Below are positions 35,104-47,323 of a stretch of DNA of 64,000 nucleotides, in pieces; positions within the stretch are counted from its first letter, which is position 1; the number at the start of each line of letters is the position of its first letter. The position numbers and the translations under genes were made by a program. The DNA lies in NCBI GenBank assembly GCA_963920765.1, contig OY987242.1, forward strand, positions 11,620,789-11,684,788, read 5' to 3'. The notes under the pieces are model-generated. The model did not search any database, was not told the DNA's origin, and was given only the letters and a program-made list of their open reading frames with translations. The DNA is from Ulota crispa. Lineage: Eukaryota > Streptophyta > Bryopsida > Orthotrichales > Orthotrichaceae.

Positions 35104-35418
35104 GAGCATTTCCATTGGTCTGGGCTCTTTCAAAGTTTTCTATCTATTTTGGCTGACCCTCAAGGCCCTTCATCTCTACCCATGCTCTTCAAAAAGGTGG
35201 CCTTGCACTCCAACACGCCCCATAAATAATCAGTTGACTACTTATCAAGGAAATTAGAGGATAAAGTTCACTAAACTTAGGATGAATAGTGTTGAATGAT
35301 GTCTTGAAGGGCCCTTGCTAAACGCAATAGGACAAAGTGTCTTGAGAGGGTTTTGAGAGGGGCCTCAACACTTTTCATCCACTTTGTGAGTATGTTTGAG
35401 CCACTGGTGGAGATGCCC
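35104..35418. mobile_element. Tourist-like MITE (GAGCATC family), chain member 2
   Basis: Starts GAGCATTTCCATTGG and ends CCACTGGTGGAGATGCCC. It is flanked by TAA on the left (shared with member 1) and TTA on the right (shared with member 3), so its own flanks do not match. Confidence 0.6.
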
Positions 35419-35421
35419 TTA

Positions 35422-35958
35422 GGCCATCCGCAATGCACTCGGCAACGATCTCGACAACAATCCTAGTAATTAGGTTTGGTCTTTTAATAGACAATAAAAT
35501 CAACCATAAATTTTTTATGATTTAAAGGGCATTAAAAATATTATTGTGAAAATGTAATAAAATTTAGGTTTGAACATTGACTGATTTAGATACATCCCAT
35601 CAAATGTGAACTAGCTTCCAAAAAAATTAGAGGTCTCTCCAAATCAAATCCAAAAAAAGGAAAATTCAACCAAGGGGACAGTACAATGACACCCCAAAAG
35701 TGTCCCATTGGCTGAATTTTCCTTTTTGGGTTTGATTTGGAGAGACCTCTAAATTTTTTTGGAAACAAGCTAACTTTTGATGGGATGTATCTATATTAGT
35801 CAATGTCCAAACCCAAATTTTATTACATTTTCACAATAATATTTTCAATGCCCTCCAAAGCATAAAAACTTTATGGTAAAATGTATTATCTATTAAAAGA
35901 CCATACCTAATTACCAAGATTGTTGCCGGCACTATTGCCAGGTGCATTGCGGATGCCC
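35422..35958. mobile_element. Palindromic Tourist-like MITE, chain member 3
   Basis: Ends are GGCCATCCGCAATGCACTCG and (from the right) GGGCATCCGCAATGCACCTG. Most of the 537 bp is an inverted repeat around 35690. The inner arms ('ggtctctccaaatcaaa' / 'tttgatttggagagacc') are related to 11740-11960. The right flank is TAA (35959-35961), matching the left flank of member 2 rather than its own left TTA. Confidence 0.7.
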
Positions 35959-36138
35959 TAAGGTAGACAATTGTAATCCCAACCTCTGTTGTAATCTCGT
36001 CTGAATATATGTAGAGAGGGTATTTTGTGCCCAAAATCTAGGCAAGTCATAGATGCTAGATTCTGGGCACAAAATACCCTCCCTACATACATTTGGACGG
36101 GATTACAGCAAAGGTCGGGATTACAATTATCTTCCTTA
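35959..36138. mobile_element. 180-bp hairpin MITE, chain member 4
   Basis: Ends are TAAGGTAGACAATTGTAATC and (from the right) TAAGGAAGATAATTGTAATC. The arms continue through 'gggcacaaaatacccctc'-type inverted sequence ('gggtattttgtgccca' / 'tgggcacaaaataccc'). It ends at the TTAA site of the next element. Confidence 0.7.
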
Positions 36139-36139
36139 A

Positions 36140-36495
36140 CCCTTGAAGGACGGATGGATCACCATGGCTTGCCTTGCTTGTAGCATCTACAGTGTTTTGC
36201 ACATGGGCACCAGTAGTATTGCTTGAAAAAGTTGGAAAAGTCAAGAGTGCATGGTGCCCTCATGAAAATTACAAGAAGGGCAACTTAGGAGCTAACACCA
36301 TGTTTCTGAATCTTGTCACAATTTGTGTTACAAAAAAAATGAATGCGTCTCAAAAGGTAATTTTTTGTCTTCCATGATGAACCATGTGTTTATGGTCACT
36401 TCTGAAAAAATCAGATAAAAACGACTTTTTTTCTAAATCAGATAATCTTTTTTCAGAGCCGGATGACGTTTTTTGTCCTCCTCAACGTTTAGGGG
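36140..36495. mobile_element. Short TTAA element D, chain member 5
   Basis: TTAA at 36136-36139 and 36496-36499. Ends are CCCTTGAAGGACGGA and (from the right) CCCCTAAACGTTGAGGA. Only 356 bp, so probably an internal deletion derivative. Confidence 0.65.
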
Positions 36496-36710
36496 TTAAG
36501 GATAATGCAAGATCATTCATCCAATCTACCCTCATCTTCCAACGTTCTGCAACCGCAGCAGGCCAGGGGTGTTGCACTGTTGCAAAATTTAACTTACTTG
36601 CACGAAGTTTTGTTACAGAGGGAACTTCGTGCGCAGTTCTGAAGGCATTTCCTGGGCTTTCATCCTTGGCCTGCACAGCAGCACAGGTGTGGAAGCAGCT
36701 ACACGACAAT

Positions 36711-37900
36711 ACAGTACCAGAAAGAAAAATAAAGTACACGTAATCCTTCTTATGGCATTTAAATAACAAGTTTGTATAACAAAGAGTACATTTGATACTA
36801 TTCTCATATTGTTGGTCTTTGATCCTCATGCAATCCCAATCAAGCAAACCAAATTTCAGCTACTAAAAACCAGAAGCCTATTTTTGGTGAACTATTTTAA
36901 TCAAAATTCATGATTTTACATGATAATTGATTAAAAAAATTGATGATGAATTTTTGAAATTTGATTGTATGGATGTACAAGAAATATTCATGTGCGCGTC
37001 TTTTGTATTAACAAACATTTTCAAAAAGTTTCAAAATTCTTTCTATTTAGATTTTAATGTTAGGGTGATCATGACCAAATGTAGTAAAATAGACACCTCT
37101 ATTTTTTAGTTATCTTTTGGCAAAATAAACAGATTGTCATGCTCAAAGATACAGTCATTGCAATTCATGAGTCAAATAGAAAAATACAATTACCATAAAG
37201 AATAATTATTTTACTACATTTGGTCATGGTCACCCTAGCATTAAAATCTAAATAGAAGGAATTTTGAAACTTTTTGAAAATGTTTGTTAATGCAAAAGAC
37301 GCGCACATGAATATTTCCTACACATCCATACAATCAAGTCTCAAAGATTCATCATCAATTTTTTTAATCAATTATCATGTAAAGCCATGAATTTAAACTA
37401 AAATAATGGGAAATTTACAAATAGGGGCACGAAATTGAAAATATTACGTATAGGGGCACATTTTTAAAATAATTACAAATAGGGGCACAATTTCTATAAA
37501 ACAATTTTCAAACTCTTGTAAAACTTTGGTTTGGACATTCGTTGATTTAGACACATTGCATTTTTTGTTAGCTAACTTCCAAAAAACTTAAATGCCTCTC
37601 CAAATAAGGAAATTTTAGTAAAGGGGTCTTGAAATTGTGCCTTTATTTGTAATTATTTTAAAATTGTGGCCTTATCTGTAATATTTTTTGCTTTTGTGCC
37701 CCTATTTGTAGTTTCCGTAAAATAATTCACCAAAAATAGGCTTTTGGTTTTCAGTAGCTAAAACTTGGTATGTTTGATTGGGATTGCATGAGGATCAAAG
37801 ACCAACAATAAGAATAAAGTGTTAAATATATTCTTTGTCATACAAACTTCTTTTTTAAATGCCATAAGAAGGGTTTTGTATACTTTCTTTCTGGTACTGT
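36711..37900. mobile_element. Foldback element, family P copy 2, with a MULE insertion in the right arm
   Basis: The left arm from 'acagtaccagaaagaaa' (36711) through 'ccttcttatggcatttaaa' and 'catgcaatcccaatcaagc' pairs with the right arm ending 'ctttctttctggtactgt' (37900). The centre is near 37170. Without the inserted 310-bp MULE and its duplication the element is about 0.87 kb. It is related to 28108-28808. Confidence 0.75.
37408..37717. mobile_element. MULE-type MITE with 9-bp target duplication TAAAATAAT
   Basis: Ends are GGGAAATTTACAAATAGGGG and (from the right) CGGAAACTACAAATAGGGGC. TAAAATAAT flanks both sides exactly (37399-37407 and 37718-37726), the 9-bp length typical of Mutator-like elements. 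The terminal phrase ACAAATAGGGGCAC is repeated about three times at the left at 25-27 bp spacing, with decayed counterparts at the right. The interior carries a fragment resembling the 11740-11960 hairpin. Confidence 0.85.
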
Positions 37901-38125
37901 ACAACATATTATTGTACACCAAATTGTGCATATTGGTTTCCTCACACTAATTTCTCAACATTTCACACTATTTAAATATTTACTAAGACTACAATAATTT
38001 TTGTCAATAATTACTATGATAAACAATAGAGGAAGCAAGCAAAGGTTGGATGCAGCAACAAGCGCCAAAGTTAAAGAGTAGGGAAGCTGGAACTTTACAC
38101 AAAACTAATACTTTCTATAGCATAA
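37901..38125. other. AT-rich spacer, no gene seen
   Basis: No supported feature. Confidence 0.35.
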
Positions 38126-38523
38126 GAGCATCTCCACCTGTCGACTCCAGCCGGCCAAATGGCATGGAATGAGTCTACTTTTTTGCAATTTTGATCACCA
38201 TCAATCACACAAGCTTGCCATGTTTTGGAGTGGCCTCACCAAATAAGGGTCCAGGGACGGTGACCTCCTGAGACTTGATTTTCTCATAGCGCGCTTGGTT
38301 TACGCTCAACGGCTCAGCTGTCATGGGTTCCACTGCTGCAGCACCACTTGCGTAGCAAGTACATCCTCATAAATTGTTGCTTTTGTCTAACAATCCCTTG
38401 GCATGTTTGTTCTACAGCCAGTTGGTGAAAATTGCACCCTTTGCTTGGGCAATTTTGCTTCCAAGAGTTTATCAAATTGCTACTTTAGCAACTTTGTGGA
38501 TGGCCAGCCCGGTGGAGATGCTC
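38126..38523. mobile_element. Tourist-like MITE (GAGCATCTCCACC ends)
   Basis: Ends are GAGCATCTCCACCTGTC and (from the right) GAGCATCTCCACCGGGC, flanked by TAA on both sides (38123-38125 and 38524-38526). Length 398 bp. It carries 'ccagccggccaaat' / 'gatggccagcccgg' at the ends. Confidence 0.8.
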
Positions 38524-38526
38524 TAA

Positions 38527-39218
38527 AGAGAGTTGCATGCCTCTCCAGATGACCAAGGATGAATTATGAGATATAATTGTCAAGATAGGGCAACCTAATT
38601 GTTGAGGCAACCCAAATGTAATATTCAATGTAGCTGATCAGTGATCAGGCTAGACTCGATCGTCTATGCCAAAGCCAGACCCTGCAAGTTCTAGAAAAGT
38701 GGACTTCTGTTAGGGTCCGCTTGAGGACACCGGGGGGTTAGTCACATGTGTTGTTTTGGTATCTGCCTTGAACTTTATTCTCCCAAGGGTCAACTACTCA
38801 ACTTGTCTGCTCTTTGACGTGAGGCATCGTTTGGAAACTAGCTTGGATTTTAGTGAGGGCGGAAGCCGCGTAATGTGAGAAGCTTGCCCTTTCTGGCTAG
38901 AAGCGCAAGGCTTCGAAAGCAAACGTTTTCCCGAATTAGATTCCTGTCGACTTTGACTCCAGCTAATAGACAAACTTGCCGAAAATGTTGAAGTACAGTA
39001 ACATCAGTTAATGCAGAGGCTGCCATAGCCAAGTTACCACGTACTGTACCAATGAAGGAGCCACACTGGGCTGGTGGACCACCAGTCCTCTATGGCAACC
39101 AAACCTCACCTAATCGTAACTCATATGTCAAAATGCAACACAAAAGTCTTAGGTCTAAAAAAAGACACCACAGTCTATAACTAACACAATTTATTAACCG
39201 TAATCAATCAGAGTTTAT
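38527..39218. other. Mixed spacer, no gene confirmed
   Basis: The segment near 38565-38620 ('gataattgtcaagatagggcaacc'-like) is the reverse complement of part of the backbone at 21630-21680, so an eroded third copy of that repeat is likely. No gene. Confidence 0.35.
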
Positions 39219-40540
39219 CCCCTAAACGCCCACGCCCAGGCGGACAGGTTAATAACATTCACTAGCTTGAACATAAACGGAGGCTGCCTTTCCCTCTCTT
39301 CATGTATCATCCACAAACTTCATCATGACAAGAAAAAAAAAAAAAAAACAAGTTTTTTTGTAAATTTTTTTTGACATGCCTGACCCCCACATTGACGTAT
39401 GTGCACTAAATTGAGCCTCTCTTTCATAAACTCTTTGACAAATTCAGCCATGTGTCCTCTTAGCTACTAATGGGTGTGGAATATTCCACACTCTTCATCT
39501 GGAGGGAGGGCAAGCATAATGAGCACTACTGAATGTTATGTTTCGTCTGCTGTAGAACCAAAAAAAAATTAAAAACTCTGTAGAATGAAAACAAGATTGT
39601 TTTTTATCTTGTATTTTTGAAGTGATCATGGATACGTGGTCCACTATGGAAGGCAATAAATAACCTCATCAAATGCACTCATATTTTTAGGTAACCCAAA
39701 TTGTGAGAAGATTCACAAACACAATTTTAGGTTCCAAATTAAGGTAGGAGGTTCATAAACCATCCATCTAAGGGCTAAAACTAGATTTTGGGGAGGGGAA
39801 ACTTCTTGAAATATTTTTTAGTAAATTTTCCATGAAAGACAAGAGGAATTGGCATCTAACCCAAGTTGTTTCATATTTTTTGGAGCTTTGTGGACATAGT
39901 TATGAAAATTTGAAGTTGAAGTGCATAGGGCTCTAAAACCGTCCACCTCCTCTAATGTACTCCACTTGTACATTTTTGAAGCCTATAAAAACAACATGCA
40001 CAAAGGGCGTACATTTGAGAAAATGGACGGTTTTAATGCCCGGATGGTTTCAGAGCTTCCTACCTTACCCTTCTTGCAATTTTCTTGAGTGCAACATGCA
40101 TTGTTGAAATTTGCAACTTCTGAAAATGATATCATAACGGGTGAGCCCTGAGCACTTGCTACACCACTGTAGAGAGCAATTTTTTACTACACCATTGGAG
40201 AGGGGCAATCACAGTGACTAACATAACATTCAATAGCACTCAGCAAGCTTGCCTTCCCTCCAACTGAAGAGTGTGGAGTATTCTACACTCTTTCATCTAA
40301 TTGGATGAAAGAGTGTGGAAATATTCCACACCCATCAGTAGTTAAGAGGACACTTGGCTGAATTTATCAGAGAGTTTATGAAAAAGAGGCTCAATTTAGT
40401 GGATGTGGGGGCCAGCCATGTTAGAAATTATTATTATTTTTTTGTGTCGAGATGAAATTCGTGAATGATACCTGAAGAGAGGGAAAGGCACCCTCTCTTC
40501 AAACTACTGAACTGAATGTTATGAACCAGACGTTTAGGGG
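39219..40540. mobile_element. Long-armed TTAA element E with a nested MITE
   Basis: TTAT at 39215-39218 and TTAA at 40541-40544. Ends are CCCCTAAACGCCCACG and (from the right) CCCCTAAACGTCTGG. Long inverted arms (about 39360-39525 and 40225-40425) share 'actaaattgagcctct', 'gtgtggaatattccacac' and 'ggagggagggcaagc' in inverted order. A TAAGGTAGG-family MITE occupies 39741-40065. Confidence 0.7.
39741..40065. mobile_element. TAAGGTAGG-family MITE, copy 6 (nested)
   Basis: Starts AAGGTAGGAGGTTCATAAAC and ends 'agagcttcctacctt'. The first ~130 bp match 3950-4126 and the inner hairpin matches 17433-17572. It lies between the arms of element E. Confidence 0.65.
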
Positions 40541-40845
40541 TTAAGGTTTTTTTATAATTGAGGAAGTTAGAAACATTTGGTACATTAACTCTGAGTTGCA
40601 CAAGGGAGTGAAGCGACCAGTTCGGGGTTGATGAATAAACCTTTGTTACTTGCAATCAAAAATATTTTTAGATGTGAAGAAACTTGAAGTTACTCTGGCA
40701 CGGTAATCATACCATGCAACAACTGCATCTAACATTGCTAGAATATGCATTCTAATAGACTCACGGAAACAAAACTATGCACCTTTTGTACTAAGTTGAC
40801 TTTTAATTTTAAATGGTCCTTGCAAGCAAGAGCTGGTAGATTTAA

Positions 40846-41774
40846 CCCGTAAAGGATCAAGCCCTTTTTTCTACCAAAATTACTGAAAATTATCATTTCT
40901 AGGGGATGAGTAAGAAGGTTATTTTATTTTATTTTTTTGGAAATCTAATTGTAAGATCTTGCCTTACACTAGAAGAAGTACTTGTGGGAAAAAATCATGT
41001 CATTCTAGGTGGAAAGGAGGGAGATATTTACATCTGAAGTGAAGGGAAAAAGTTTTTTTCCTTAATGTTAGTAAATTTCAAAAACCTTTGACCTCTCTTA
41101 CATTAAAAAAATTGCTCTACCCAAAGTTGTGCTTTTATTTTTCCATGTAGGAAATCAAGTTAGGCATATGTGGGAGAATTTTCAAATTAATTGGAACTAC
41201 ACAACACATGGGAAAAAAATAGCAAGTAAAAAGAAGTAGAAAATGAGTCAAAACACTAAATTGTTAAGAAATTAATTATTGAAATGAAAAATGCAAATCC
41301 CAAAGGTTATAATGTTGTAATAAACAATCTACTCCCTTTGGTTTAATTTTTTTCCAAAATTTTGAAAATTGAGTAAAATAAATGACTTCAAAGTTTATTT
41401 TAAGTAGAGAACCCATAATTGCCTGCAAACAAAAACTCCTCATAATTTTTGTCTCATTGATTGAAATTGAATGAGTTGGAGCTTCCCACATACAAAAAAT
41501 CTAAAGAGACATATTTAAAATGTTTATTTTAAAAAATTGTGAATTTAAGGGAGTTTTTTGGGCTACCCATATGGGCAATCCTCCCAAAATTTCAGAAAAT
41601 CTTGCATAACTTCTTTGTCAAATGTCATAATGAATAATAAATTAGATGCCCACATAGGTCTCTAAATTCCCCACCTTCAATAAAAGTTTCACAAAATCAC
41701 ACAAAGTAATTTAACCATAGGTACATGTCCAAAATCCCATATTTCCCCTTGAAGGGACAATGATTTTTTAGGAG
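40846..41774 (-). mobile_element. TTAA element, subfamily B, copy F
   Basis: TTAA at 40842-40845 and 41775-41778. Ends are CCCGTAAAGGATCAAG and (from the right) CTCCTAAAAAATCATTG, which is diverged. Length 929 bp. The interior is the reverse complement of 47615-48543 ('aaacaatctact', 'gggaaaaaaatagcaagtaaa'). Confidence 0.75.
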
Positions 41775-41778
41775 TTAA

Positions 41779-43032
41779 AGAAACAAACAAATATGTACAC
41801 TTCATAAACCTACATTATGAAATCATCAAGTTTCAAGTCCATGTCAACAAATTTCACACAAAATTATCAATTAGTCGTTTGAAATCTAGTTTAGAAATAA
41901 ATATGAATTTATGAATTGCACAATTAGCACATACATATACATATTTATATATTTATATATTTTAAATTTTATGCATGTGTTTGATTTTGAGTGACTAAGT
42001 TTAATGCGTTCAAGTAAGGATTACTCAATTATCATTTTAGTCATATCTATCTATTGAACATTGAGAACTTATACTACTTCCCTTGTGATATTAAAAATTA
42101 AAATGTTCAAAGCCAATTTCATTTGTTTTTACTTATGTTATCAAATGTATCAATACCGTTTTAGGTTGCCATATTACCTTTGGTGTTTTCGATTCCACAA
42201 TTTTATTGCATTTAGGTTTCTAATATTTGCTATTGCTAGTTATGTGATAAAAAATAAGGTACAACAACAAAAAAACACGAAAATTGTATATCCAAAAACT
42301 AGATAATGTACATACATACTAGGTTGCAGAGCTTCAATGTGTCCTTGGTTTTCTTCAATTTATATAAATTTATACAACTTACAATTTAATGTTTCAGAAC
42401 AATTGATTTTTTTATGATTAGTGATGCCATATAGTTACACATCTTTTCATTCACTTTTTACGTTCATTTGAATTGATTTTTCAAATTCAAACAAATGTTT
42501 TTTTATAGAAATGGAATGCCAATTATTATGTTGTACTTAAGAATACAAATGAAGTGCATAACAAGAACACAGAAATTACACGATCAATCATTTTGCAATC
42601 ATATAGGTTAGTATGCGATATTAAAAAAAGTTTGTAAGAGAATATAATGGACAGAAAGATAGCTCCAAAAGTTAACCACAAACTATTCGAAATGTAAATA
42701 TCACCATTCTCAATAGAATAGGAAAAATTTCAAGTTCCAAATGCAAAATTCAATATCACTAAAACATGATATTTAAGTTCCACTACGTTTTTTTTTTGAC
42801 CTGAACAAAATAAGAAGTTTGTTTACAAACTTACACATTCACAAGAAATCATGCACATGACTATCCTCAAAATTTACATCACAGCTGCATTCAAATTGAA
42901 CTTGATTGCGTATAGTTCCAAATGTGAACATTGTCCCAATTTTTTGAGTATAGTATGAATGCTTACATTCATTTTAGCATCTGACGTAAGTTCTTAAGCT
43001 TTTTAATCCGGTTTTATTAAAATGGTCGTTAA
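41779..43032. other. AT-rich spacer, no gene seen
   Basis: An 81-codon frame (42061-42306) is rich in Phe/Tyr/Ile, as AT-rich DNA gives by chance, and lacks a domain. Confidence 0.4.
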
Positions 43033-44595
43033 CCCCTAAAGGACCAAGGAGCCCACTTTGGGCTTTTTGGATATTTGGGCAAGCAATTTTGTGTAAATAC
43101 TTGAGATAAGATTATGAAAATAAGGGTGTATGTGCTCATATTGAAAAGTTTGCATTCCTTCCAAAAAATTAGAATTGAATAATTTTTGAGTAAGATATGG
43201 TACCATATGTGATTTAGGTGTCAACACAAGAATCTTTAAAAAAAATAAAAACAAAGAGCTTGGGAAGAGTGCTACCCACAAAGTGTTCAAAGGTACTTTA
43301 CACTGGCTTGATTAATGGGCAAAATTTGCATTCAACTCTTCTTCACTACGTAATAACTTCTACTTTACCTTTAATTTTTAAGGAAAAGATTCCTTTGGCA
43401 AGTACTCTACATGGTGTTTTAGGTTTACACCGTACGGATTTTGTAATTGAGATATATTACTATAAGAATCTCTTCACTAAAGTTTTCTTAGAGTAATGAC
43501 AATTCCAACAAAGTAGTTCCCACTTCCAAAAAAAATCCACTATGTTTTAAACATTGGATGATCTTGAGATTTGTGAGGCATATAGCTAACTTCATGTTCA
43601 ACAAGAAATTTAAAATGTGGAAGATATCATTTTGGATGACCAAAACAACAATTGACATTTTAGAGAAGCTTCAAAACAATTTATGATCCTACTTTGAGTG
43701 TTATTAATTAATGAAATATGCCCAAAAACAGTCCAAAATTTTGAGAGGGTGTACACAAGTAAGCTACTAAATAGATCTTACAGCTGAATTATTGGAAAAA
43801 GTTCAAGAATTTGATCCACTAATCATTTTATTGAGAGAGGTTGGTTTCAAGCCTTGTAGAAGAAGAAGTGGTAAAATTTTTGTGACATTTGACTGTACAT
43901 ATTGAAAGTTATGAGCATTTGAAGGGAAAAGTTTTTTTTTTTTCCATTGTGCCCAAAAATTTCAGATGGCTTTGATTGACATTTGCTGATTTTTTTGCAC
44001 TATGGACCTTGAAGTTGTAATTTTATCTTATAGGTTATCTAGTTAGACCTTTGCACACCAATTTTCAAGGCAATCAAAGACATAGAACACATCCTAAAAA
44101 TATTGCAATGCCACTATATGACAAGTTTTGCAAATATAGTATGACATTTTTGAGTGAAGTTTCCCACCACATGATTTTGGGTATGGAAAATCCAAATGGT
44201 GTGTTTGAAGATGAACGTGTACTTCAAATGTCAAAAAAAAAAGAGTTAAAAAACTCAATATCTCTAAAATTTAAAAGCTCCCAAAGCCCAATTTGACCTC
44301 CTAATTGGAAATGAAAGGGGAAATAATGGGGACCACTAGAGCAACATGTGGCAACCCCTCCTTGCCCCCCTTCAAAGTCAATATTTTCTCCCTTGCCCAA
44401 GCTGCCCTTCAAATTGCTTTTGGCCAAAAAAAGCCCATAACTTGTGAACCATGTGACATAATCACATGCTTTTTTGCATCCCACAAACTTTATACATTCT
44501 TGCACACTCATAAAAAGTTTCAAAAATCATGTAAAAATTTGAGATCACACAAGCCCACCCAAAATCCCAAAAGTCCCCAAGGTTGTTTGTTCTAG
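43033..44595 (+). mobile_element. TTAA element G, right end not found
   Basis: TTAA at 43029-43032 followed by CCCCTAAAGGACCAAGGAGCC, identical to the start of B3 for about 35 bases. I could not find a matching right terminus. The phrase 'ccaaaatcccaaaagtcccc' at about 44569-44588 resembles the subterminal region of subfamily B, so truncation near 44595 is likely. The right boundary is approximate. Confidence 0.5.
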
Positions 44596-45178
44596 ATTAC
44601 TGGCTTTGCAGTTCAAAGTTTTCAAAATATAGTCTAGAAAGTAGGTAAAGAATTGAGGGAGTATTAAAATGCTAGAATGACTGAATGAGTGATTTTAATA
44701 TGATTCCCGAAGGTCAGATTGTCTCAGTTTAAGGTTTAATTAAGAGTTTTTAGAAGTTGTAACATGGAGAAGTAAAGGACTACTTTGCACCTGATGTACA
44801 AATAAAGGTTGTAGGCTTTGAAGTTTATAATAAATCCATGTTGTTTTGTTATTGGTACTATCAATTATCAAGCATGTATTAATATTCACTTGAAGGAAAA
44901 CAATGTGCACATTGACTGAACAATGACCAAATATTGATTCTAATAGGTCAATGTGAAATAAAATCCTTTTTTATAAGCACAGTTTTTCCCTAATAAATAT
45001 TTTGAAACTCAAAACCCCACCACTTGTTCTAAATCAATTTCCAAAAATTGTCAAACGGGCTTGAAGTATAATGAACTCAGCAGACATGTATAACACAAAC
45101 ATGTATTTGTTTTGTACTATGCTTGATGATATTGTTTTCCTAGAGCAATTTGTATTAAACTAACCTATATACATATAC

Positions 45179-45224
<46 letters not shown>

Positions 45225-46022
45225 ACCATACTCATTAAAATGGGAGATTGGGCACCTCTCAAAATAACCAAATGAAACATAAAACCTTTCCATTTTAGGT
45301 ATTGAGCTAAATTGCAATACAACTTTCCAATTTTAAGTCAATTTTGAATGGGTTTCTCATGTTAATTTAGCTCAAATCGAGTTGAATTGACATAAAATCT
45401 TTTGTTGAATTTCCTTTAAATTACCTTTCATTTCAATGGAAAATGAGAATGAATATGGTGTTCATTATGTTCATCCAAAGTTAATTACAAAAAAAGCAAG
45501 ATGAAAAAAACTATAATTAATTGACCATATTTGTAGTAATAATATAAAAATGTTGCAATATTTGTTGATATATTGACACAATTCAACATCCATAGCAAAA
45601 ATAACTCGAAAGATTGCAAAAGTGCATGCAAGTACTACTTGCACCTAAACAACAGTTATTGAATTTGCTATTGAATTTGTATTGATTGGTCAATTGATGA
45701 GCATGAGGTGTAGCTGGTAAAATTAGACATATGTAAATTATTGATTTGGAATGATGAGTTTTAAGAGATTTCCTTAATAATCTGTGGACTTAGTTTTTAA
45801 AGTTTGATTGATTATTCATCTCAGACCCGTTGAAGTTGTTGTTAATCTATAATGATTGTATTCTCATAATTTTAGTTAAGTGCAAACTCTAATAATGTTA
45901 GGATTTTGGTTGTTGTAGAATGCAATTACTTGACCAAGCTACTTCCAAAAATAATCATCACCCCAAAAGTGCCTTGAACGCCACTAGTTAAAGTTTGAAG
46001 CGATACATCTACCCCGCAGCGT
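44596..46022. other. AT-rich spacer with a TA microsatellite
   Basis: No gene or other element recognised. Confidence 0.4.
45165..45221. repeat. TA microsatellite
   Basis: About 57 bases of (TA)n, with 'acatatacat' interruptions at the left. Confidence 0.9.
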
Positions 46023-46026
46023 TTAA

Positions 46027-46976
46027 CCCTGTAAAGACCACACACATTTTCCCAAAATTCATTAGAAACCGGGGCAATAAAATTAAATGTGCATTTGAAT
46101 CAAATATGGACCCAATCTAAATAATCCAATCATGCAAATGTGAAGGACACCTTATTTATTGTAACATATCAAAATTTCAACTAAATCTATCGTTGTAGGT
46201 GAAATAGACTATTATAATGATTGGGTGAGCCGTATATGGGAAATCTCTAGTTTTTCATGCTTATGTGGTTTTGAATATTAACGCTTCAAGCAAGTTTTGA
46301 TTGAGAAGGGCCTTATATTTCTAGAAAGTAAGGTTTCCCACCTTTCCAACAAGACTAGTTTCACACATAATAGACAAAAATAGCAATCACAAGATGTAGC
46401 TAAGTGGACAAAAAGGGTCAAAAATCCCATTTTCTTTTGCTACCCTAAAACAATTTGACAAGAAATTTGATAAATGTTACAAAAAATCCAATCAGTGAAA
46501 GCAATCAAAGAATTGGCCTTAAATGTAAGATGATTTTTTCATAAAATAAAATGATGGTATCATTTCAATGGATTCTCAAATACTACAATTGTATAACTAC
46601 CATATAGAGAAACAATACAAACGTATTCCTTAAGGAATTTGAATTTTTTTAGATTGCACAATTGAAATGTGGAATTTGAATTTTTTTAGATTGCACAATT
46701 GAAATGTGGCATTCTTCTTGGATGTTTGATGTATTGTGTTGTTGCTTTGACCCATCTTTGACCAAATATGGATACATATTTTGAGGCCATGATGTATAAA
46801 CACCATTATTTATCAACTCACATATCCAATTCCATTTTTGTTTCTTGGGTTGGATGCAAAATTCTTGTGATCACAAGCGTTCTTCAAGATCATTTTCCAA
46901 ATTGTTGAGCGATTTTATTGTATAGGCCAAAAACTACTCTCCCAAACCAAAATGTGGTTTGGTGGTCTCTAAAGGG
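46027..46976 (+). mobile_element. TTAA element, subfamily A, copy A4
   Basis: TTAA at 46023-46026 and TCAA (one change) at 46977-46980. It starts CCCTGTAAAGACCACAC and ends GGTGGTCTCTAAAGGG. Length 950 bp, the excess being partly a local duplication of about 40 bp ('gaatttttttagattgcaca', about 46640-46710). Confidence 0.8.
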
Positions 46977-46980
46977 TCAA

Positions 46981-47323
46981 ATTCTTGGTGAATTTGCCAA
47001 AATCTTACCTGAAATTGGGCCTGGCAACCATAACATTTGAAATTTTAGGTGAATAATTGGATGAGTTTGCTAGCTGCCTACCTGAGCGTACACCAGATTT
47101 GTCAAAATACGGATGAAATGTACTAATATTGGTACATTATATGGATGAATGTGCGCTTAACAATGATTCTATCCATTTTTATGGAAGTTTTCCTTAGCTG
47201 CTGGCATTGTTGGGTGCCTGTTGCGCAAATAGTGAAAAAACAAAATTTAAAGGACTTCTACCTATGCCAGAGTTTTGGGATTACTGTAATTCAATGTTCC
47301 AGGGTTCATTCCAAACATAACGT
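46981..47323. other. Spacer, no gene seen
   Basis: No supported feature. Confidence 0.35.

Noticed and set aside
36384-36847. Overlapping frames of about 120 codons on both strands
   Set aside because: They span the end of TTAA element D and the start of a foldback element, with no recognisable domain.
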